Source of the DNA: GWB1-37-8 sp964646925
Lineage (GTDB): Bacteria; Patescibacteriota; Microgenomatia; Levybacterales; UBA12049
Reading direction: 5' to 3'
NCBI GenBank assembly: GCA_964646925.1
Contig: CAZYIC010000002.1
Location: 1 to 50,867 of the forward strand
DNA: 50,867 bases
Shown: positions 46,656 to 50,867 of the stretch, piece after piece
Layout: every line of letters starts with the position of its first letter
How positions within the stretch are numbered: position 1 is the first letter of the stretch
Translations under genes and position numbers: made by a program
Notes under the pieces: model-generated
Seen by the model: the letters and a program-made list of their open reading frames with translations, nothing else
Database searches by the model: none
Told to the model about the DNA's origin: nothing

Positions 46656-48271
46656 TTTTAATCGTTGACTTCGGATCACAAACGACCCATTTAATTGGAA
46701 GAAGAATTAAAGAATTGGGGGCTGGAGTAAAAATTGTTTCTCCTGAAAATGTCGACCTCGCATGTCGACAGCCTCCCGACCTGCGAGGTCGGGGAGTGAA
46801 AGGGATAATCTTATCAGGAGGTCCTGCTTCTGTTTATGAAAAGAATGCTCCAACTATTGATAAGAAAATTTTTTCTTTAGGAATTCCGATTTTGGGCATT
46901 TGTTACGGTCTGCAATTGTGTTCCCGCCTGGAAGGTGGGAAGGTAATTCCTGGGAAAAAAGAGTACGGACCTGCGCAATTGAAAATTGAAAATTTAAAAT
47001 TAAAAATTACACAAAACTTGTCCGAAAGTTTTGTGGTTTGGATGTCGCATGGCGACGAAGTAATTAAGTTACCGAATGGATTTGAAGTTTTTGGCTCAAC
47101 AGAACATGTGCCGTTTGCTTTTGTCGGGGATTTGAAAAGAAATATTTACGGGGTTCAATTTCACCCGGAAGTAGAACACACGGAGTTTGGTCTACAAGTA
47201 CTCAAAAATTTTCTTTCCGTTTGTCATCCTGAATTTATTTCAGGATCTAAACATCGGAATAAAAACGAGATGCTGAAATCCTCCAGGAGGACTTTCCTCA
47301 GCGGAGGTGGCGCAGTTCAGCATGACACGGATAAGATTACAGAGAACGTTAGGAGTATTGTTGGGGAAAGAGATTGTGTGATTGGGGCGGTGTCCGGAGG
47401 GGTAGATTCAACAGTTGCTTCTGTTTTGACTGCCAAAGCAATAGGGAAGAGATTTATTCCTATTTACGTTGATAATGGACTTATGAGAAAAGGAACAGAA
47501 GAACATGTGGTTAAAATATTTAAGCGAATCGGCATTAAACCTATAGTTGTTAATGCGGCAGGGGAGATGTTAAAGCGTCTGCAAAAAATTACGGATAGTG
47601 AGCAAAAAAGAAAAATTATCGGCAATTTTTACATCGAAATTTTTGAGCGGGAAATGAAAAAATTATTGGCAAAAAAGATTTCTGTTAAGTTTTTGTTGCA
47701 GGGCACGATTTATTCGGATGTGATTGAAAGTCAGGGCACCAAGTATGCAGCCAAAATCAAAAGCCATCATAATGTTGGAGGTCTTCCTAAAAAAATGAAA
47801 TTAAAACTTTTGGAACCGGTAAGAAATTTTTATAAAGATGAAGTTAGAGAAATCGGAAGGAAGTTAGGATTGCCGGAAGAATTTGTTAACAAACAGCCTT
47901 TTCCCGGGCCAGGATATGCAGTTCGAATTAGAGGAGAAGTTACTAAAAAAAGACTGGCAATGGAGAAAAAAGCGGATGAGATCGTGTTATTTGAGCTTGG
48001 AAAAGCGGGAATTCTGCCGAATGTTTTTCTGTCTTTTCCGGTTATGACTGATGCTTATTCAACAGCAGTCAAGGGAGACGGACGGCAGTTTGGGGAAGTT
48101 GTAGCTCTTCGTATCATAGAATCCAAAGACATCATGACTTCTACTTGGAGTAAGATACCATACGGCATCTTACAAAAAATTTCCTCAAGAATTGTTAATG
48201 AAATTCCCGGAGTTTCCCGCGTTGTCTACGACATCACCACCAAACCCCCCGCGACAATGGAATGGGAATAA
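46652..48271 (+). CDS. guaA: GMP synthase (glutamine-hydrolysing)
   Basis: A 539-residue enzyme turning XMP into GMP. Glutaminase: ILIVDFGSQTTHLIGRRIKELG, LGICYGLQLCSRLEGG (Cys nucleophile), GVQFHPEVEHTEFG (His, Glu). Synthetase: IGAVSGGVDSTVASVL (PP-loop), FLLQGTIYSDVIES, and the C-terminal dimer domain ending TKPPATMEWE. Three palindromic inserts are in frame: at 46751, adding NVDLACRQPPDLRGRG; at 47226, adding HPEFISGS; and at 47271, adding KSSRRTFLSGGGAVQ. The last two replace the usual linker between the two domains. Confidence 0.96.
   Translation: MILIVDFGSQTTHLIGRRIKELGAGVKIVSPENVDLACRQPPDLRGRGVKGIILSGGPASVYEKNAPTIDKKIFSLGIPILGICYGLQLCSRLEGGKVIPGKKEYGPAQLKIENLKLKITQNLSESFVVWMSHGDEVIKLPNGFEVFGSTEHVPFAFVGDLKRNIYGVQFHPEVEHTEFGLQVLKNFLSVCHPEFISGSKHRNKNEMLKSSRRTFLSGGGAVQHDTDKITENVRSIVGERDCVIGAVSGGVDSTVASVLTAKAIGKRFIPIYVDNGLMRKGTEEHVVKIFKRIGIKPIVVNAAGEMLKRLQKITDSEQKRKIIGNFYIEIFEREMKKLLAKKISVKFLLQGTIYSDVIESQGTKYAAKIKSHHNVGGLPKKMKLKLLEPVRNFYKDEVREIGRKLGLPEEFVNKQPFPGPGYAVRIRGEVTKKRLAMEKKADEIVLFELGKAGILPNVFLSFPVMTDAYSTAVKGDGRQFGEVVALRIIESKDIMTSTWSKIPYGILQKISSRIVNEIPGVSRVVYDITTKPPATMEWE
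46751..46796 (+). repeat. Double palindrome in guaA
   Basis: GTCGACCTCGCATGTCGAC followed by CTCCCGACC-TGCGA-GGTCGGGGAG, in frame, with much higher GC than the gene around it. Confidence 0.88.
47226..47246 (+). repeat. ATCCTGAA...TTCAGGAT palindrome in guaA
   Basis: ATCCTGAAT-TTA-TTTCAGGAT, related to 38477. Read as PEFISGS. Confidence 0.88.
47271..47322 (+). repeat. Long hairpin in guaA
   Basis: Outer arms TGCTGAA and TTCAGCA enclose CCTCCAGGAGG and CCTCAGCGGAGG, in frame in the inter-domain linker. Confidence 0.82.
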
Positions 48272-48280
48272 ACGAAATTA

Positions 48281-48308
48281 AAAATTCAAAATGCAAAGTT
48301 CAAAATTA
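48281..48308 (+). repeat. 28-nt AT-rich repeat after guaA
   Basis: Exact copy of 9437-9464. The rest of 48309-48417 shows no gene; it separates the convergent guaA and purC genes. Confidence 0.85.
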
Positions 48309-48417
48309 ACGAAGGTTAAGAGAGGCGGATTTAAAGACAATATTTTTGGTTTTAGTTTAAGTTTAGTGGTCGGTAGGGTGCGGTTGCTGTAAATAAATAA
48401 GTCGTCAATCTTTACAG

Positions 48418-49341
48418 TTACGTTAGGTGCCTTTTTATCGTCTCTTCAATATTTTTGTTTTCCCCGGCTTTAAATTTCTTTCCTGTTATTTTTTCATAGA
48501 TAGCAATGTATCTTTTGCTGACTTTGTTAATAAAACTTTTTGGCATTTTGGGAGGTTTGCCGTCGCCTTTGTATCCTTTTTTGGCAAACCAAATACGCAT
48601 GAATTCTTTATCGAAATTTTCCGGTTCCTCTCCGGAGGAGAATCTCTTTTTATATGTTTTTTTAATCCAGAAACGAGATGAATCCGGCGTGTGAATTTCA
48701 TCAATTAAAATTAATTGTTTTTTTTCATCAAGCCCGAATTCATATTTTGTGTCAACCAAAATAATTCCGGCTTTGGCGCAAATTTTTGTCCCTCTTTCAA
48801 AAAGTCCAAGGGCTGCTTTTTTCATTTGCTTCCATATTTTTTCAGAAACAATTTTTTTCTTGATGATTTCTTTTTCGGTTAGTCTTTGGTCATGTCCGCT
48901 TGAAGCTTTTGTCGTAGGTGTGATAATTGGTTTCGGAAGTTTTTGATTTTTTTGCAAACCATCTTGAAATTTTAATCCATAAATTATTCTTTCTCCTTTT
49001 TCATAAGAGCCCCAGATAGATGTTCCGGTTACTCCTGTCATATATCCTCTGACAACCATTTCAATTGGAATTAATTTTGCATTTTTTACAACCATAGTAT
49101 TTGGATGGGGAGAAGACAGGAAATGATTTCTTACAATATCTTTTGTTTTTTCAAACCAAAAAATAGATAATAAATTTAACACTTGTCCTTTGTAAGGAAT
49201 GAAGTCTAATACTTTGTCGAATGCGGAAATTCTGTCAGTGGAAATAATAATTCTTTTACTGTTTTTAATATAAAAGTCCCGGGTTTTGCCCTGATATTTT
49301 TTTCCAAGACCTTTGAGATTAACGGTTTTTAAAACATTCAT
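48418..49341 (-). CDS. purC: SAICAR synthetase
   Basis: A 307-residue enzyme joining aspartate to CAIR in purine synthesis. Visible: GLGKKYQGKTRDFYIKNSKRIIISTDRISAFDKVL, KLIPIEMVVRGYMTGVTGTSIWGSY, TPTTKASSGHD, LVDTKYEFGLDEKKQLILIDEIHTPDSSRFW. The protein is of the longer, yeast-like type (about 300 residues) rather than the 237-residue E. coli type. I start at 49341, where ATGA overlaps the purE stop; an upstream in-frame ATG at 49356 would lie inside purE. Confidence 0.95.
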   Translation of the reverse strand: MNVLKTVNLKGLGKKYQGKTRDFYIKNSKRIIISTDRISAFDKVLDFIPYKGQVLNLLSIFWFEKTKDIVRNHFLSSPHPNTMVVKNAKLIPIEMVVRGYMTGVTGTSIWGSYEKGERIIYGLKFQDGLQKNQKLPKPIITPTTKASSGHDQRLTEKEIIKKKIVSEKIWKQMKKAALGLFERGTKICAKAGIILVDTKYEFGLDEKKQLILIDEIHTPDSSRFWIKKTYKKRFSSGEEPENFDKEFMRIWFAKKGYKGDGKPPKMPKSFINKVSKRYIAIYEKITGKKFKAGENKNIEETIKRHLT

Positions 49342-49847
49342 AAATATTTTTTCCATCCGACCTTTTCAAGCTTATCCGCTTTCTTTTTTACATTAAGACT
49401 TAAAGAATTTTTATATTCTATTAATTTCCTTTCTAGTTTTTTGTCGGATACCGCAAGAATTTGAACAGCTAAAAGACCTGCGTTTTTGGCGTTGTCAATT
49501 CCGACTGTTGCCACCGGAATTCCCGGGGGCATTTGTACTGTGGAATACAAAGAGTCAACGCCGTTTAATGCCCCGCCTTTTAGAGGAACACCGATAACAG
49601 GAAGGGAAAAATGGGAAGCAATTACTCCTGCCAAATGAGCTGCAAGACCTGCTCCCGCAATAATTATTTTGACTCCTAATTTCTGAAATTTTTGAATATT
49701 ATTAAAAGTTAACTGGGGGGAACGGTGCGCTGAGGAAACGGTAATTTTATAGGGGACATTAAATTCTTCCAAAACTTCACAAGCTTTGGACATTACGGGC
49801 AGATCGGAATCGGATCCAAGAAAAATACCTACCAATATTTTCTTCAT
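49338..49847 (-). CDS. purE: N5-carboxyaminoimidazole ribonucleotide mutase
   Basis: A 169-residue class I PurE that rearranges N5-CAIR to CAIR: VGIFLGSDSDLPVMSKACEVLEEF, VSSAHRSPQLTF (active-site Ser and His), IIAGAGLAAHLAGVIASHFSLPVIGVPLKGGALNGVDSLYSTVQMPPGIPVATVGIDNAKNAGLLAVQIL. No PurK is next to it in the window. It is coupled to purB upstream and purC downstream by 4-nt ATGA overlaps, so the three are one operon. Confidence 0.96.
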   Translation of the reverse strand: MKKILVGIFLGSDSDLPVMSKACEVLEEFNVPYKITVSSAHRSPQLTFNNIQKFQKLGVKIIIAGAGLAAHLAGVIASHFSLPVIGVPLKGGALNGVDSLYSTVQMPPGIPVATVGIDNAKNAGLLAVQILAVSDKKLERKLIEYKNSLSLNVKKKADKLEKVGWKKYL

Positions 49848-50867
49848 TTCTTTTTAAGTTTTTTTAAAAACTTTTCAGTCCGTTCTCTGGCAATGCCAAT
49901 ATGATCTTTTGGATTAAATAATTTACGGATATTTTCTTTTGAGATATATTTTAGCACCATTTTGTCAGAAGACAAGAGGTCAATTAAGGGATTTTTTTTG
50001 CCTTTGGTAATCTGGGTCCATGCTTGCATGGAATATTCTCTAATTAATTCATGTATTTCCTGACGGTTTGCGCCCTTTCTTACAAGTTCCATCATTAGGC
50101 TTTCCGTGCAGGAAAAAATTCCGTATTTCTGCAAATTTTCTCCGATTACATCTTCAAAAACAACAAGGTCTTTGATTAAATTATTTGTTGTATCCAGACA
50201 TTCATCTATTGCTAAAAATCCATCAGGTAAAAAAAGTCTTCTGTTGGCAGAATCATCCAAAGTTCTTTCCAAAAGAGAAAACGCCGGATTGCCCCAGCTG
50301 ACATTTGAGAGAGATGAAACATAACGGCATAAAGAGCAAACTTTTTCCGCTTTGTCAGGATTTTTTTTAAAAGGCATTGCGGAGGAACCGACTCTTTTGG
50401 CGCTTCTTGGCTCCGACCATTCGCCGAAATTAGGAGACTGCATTACTCTTAAATCAAAATTAAATTTATGCAAAGATTGAGCAATATTGGCAAGAGCAAT
50501 CATTACAAGCCAGTCGATTTTTCGAGGATATGTCTGTCCGGAAATATCAACGGGATCAAGGTCTAAATTTTTCATTATCTCTTTTTCCAGCTCAAAGGGA
50601 GAAACATAACTGGCAGATGTTCCGACCGCTCCCTTAATTCCTTTGCCTTTTATAAAAAATTGTATTTTTTCAATAAATTCCAGATCCCAAAGCAGGTCTT
50701 GCGCGTACAAAGAAAGTCTGTATCCTAAGGTCGTTGGTTCAGCAGGCTGAAGATGGGTATAGCCCATGCAAATGACATCTCTATTCTTTTTTATTTGTTG
50801 TGCAAAATTGCTCAGAAGATTTTTTAATTTATTTTTAATTAAATCCAGAGCTTCTTTAATCTGGATA
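49844..50867 (-). CDS. purB: Adenylosuccinate lyase, 5' end outside the window
   Basis: At least 341 residues; the open frame continues through the right edge, so the N-terminus is missing. Visible: MGYTHLQPAEPTTLGYRLSLYAQDLLWDL, the catalytic loop signature SSAMPFKKNPDKAEKVCSLCR, and LERTLDDSANRRLFLPDGFLAIDECL. It splits SAICAR to AICAR and adenylosuccinate to AMP. It is the first gene of the visible purB-purE-purC operon. The C-terminal part is complete. Confidence 0.95.
   Translation of the reverse strand, partial: IQIKEALDLIKNKLKNLLSNFAQQIKKNRDVICMGYTHLQPAEPTTLGYRLSLYAQDLLWDLEFIEKIQFFIKGKGIKGAVGTSASYVSPFELEKEIMKNLDLDPVDISGQTYPRKIDWLVMIALANIAQSLHKFNFDLRVMQSPNFGEWSEPRSAKRVGSSAMPFKKNPDKAEKVCSLCRYVSSLSNVSWGNPAFSLLERTLDDSANRRLFLPDGFLAIDECLDTTNNLIKDLVVFEDVIGENLQKYGIFSCTESLMMELVRKGANRQEIHELIREYSMQAWTQITKGKKNPLIDLLSSDKMVLKYISKENIRKLFNPKDHIGIARERTEKFLKKLKKK

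Noticed and set aside
1..50867. CRISPR arrays, rRNA genes, prophage or IS transposase genes
   Set aside because: No regularly spaced direct repeats, rRNA-like segments, phage structural genes or transposase motifs were seen.

Overview
The window reads as a low-GC chromosomal segment of a Candidate Phyla Radiation (Patescibacteria) bacterium, most likely of the Microgenomates group. This is an inference from gene content: a DUF4012 giant protein, a TraG-like ATPase, RuvABC plus ComM, LPxTG-type surface proteins, archaeal-type cupin phosphoglucose isomerase, many two-gene toxin-antitoxin (TA) cassettes, and short versions of housekeeping enzymes. TGA is a normal stop. Many genes have a TTGACA-17-TATAAT-like promoter whose -10 box lies only 5-9 nt before the start codon, so leaderless translation looks common.

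Layout. 0-2 kb: the classic rpmH-rnpA-yidD-yidC-jag cluster. 2-7 kb: RNase H, a DUF4012 protein, an ATPase/winged-helix regulator and a BrnT/BrnA TA cassette between direct repeats. 7-11.3 kb: valS, a TPR membrane protein, rplY, ruvC. 11.3-15 kb: a PIN/RHH TA pair, a MerR regulator with a divergent partner gene, and two sugar-phosphate cupin enzymes, with a recurring KKERGEI-stop gene tail. 14.9-17.5 kb: a complete diversity-generating retroelement (DGR): variable protein, variable repeat, template repeat, Avd and reverse transcriptase. 17.5-23 kb: ruvA, ruvB, a P-type ATPase and comM. 23-28 kb: cell-surface proteins and a TraG/VirD4-like ATPase. 28.3-32.4 kb: an unusual RNA-rich region with a four-helix-bundle (S23) gene between inverted repeats, a tRNA-Val gene split in its anticodon loop by a complete tRNA-Ile(TAT), an odd initiator tRNA, tRNA-Met, XerC/D, FtsB, GIY-YIG and LAGLIDADG-like genes. 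32.4-37 kb: MurL-MurD (an alternative D-glutamate route), UbiE/MenG, Tgt. 37-41.5 kb: a VapBC pair and a tryptophan cluster (TrpR-like repressor, candidate attenuator, trpE, trpS). 41.5-51 kb: ftsH interrupted by a 444-residue intein, then guaB-guaA and, on the other strand, purB-purE-purC.

Two themes cut across the map. First, short palindromic repeats have inserted in frame inside conserved enzymes (GuaA three times, MurL, MurD, UbiE, Tgt twice, TrpS, FtsH, ComM, L25) and at the end of YidD, much like Rickettsia palindromic elements. Second, information-carrying genes are interrupted or diversified: an intein in FtsH, a tRNA inside a tRNA, and DGR mutagenesis whose template and variable repeats differ at 17 sites, all of them template adenines.
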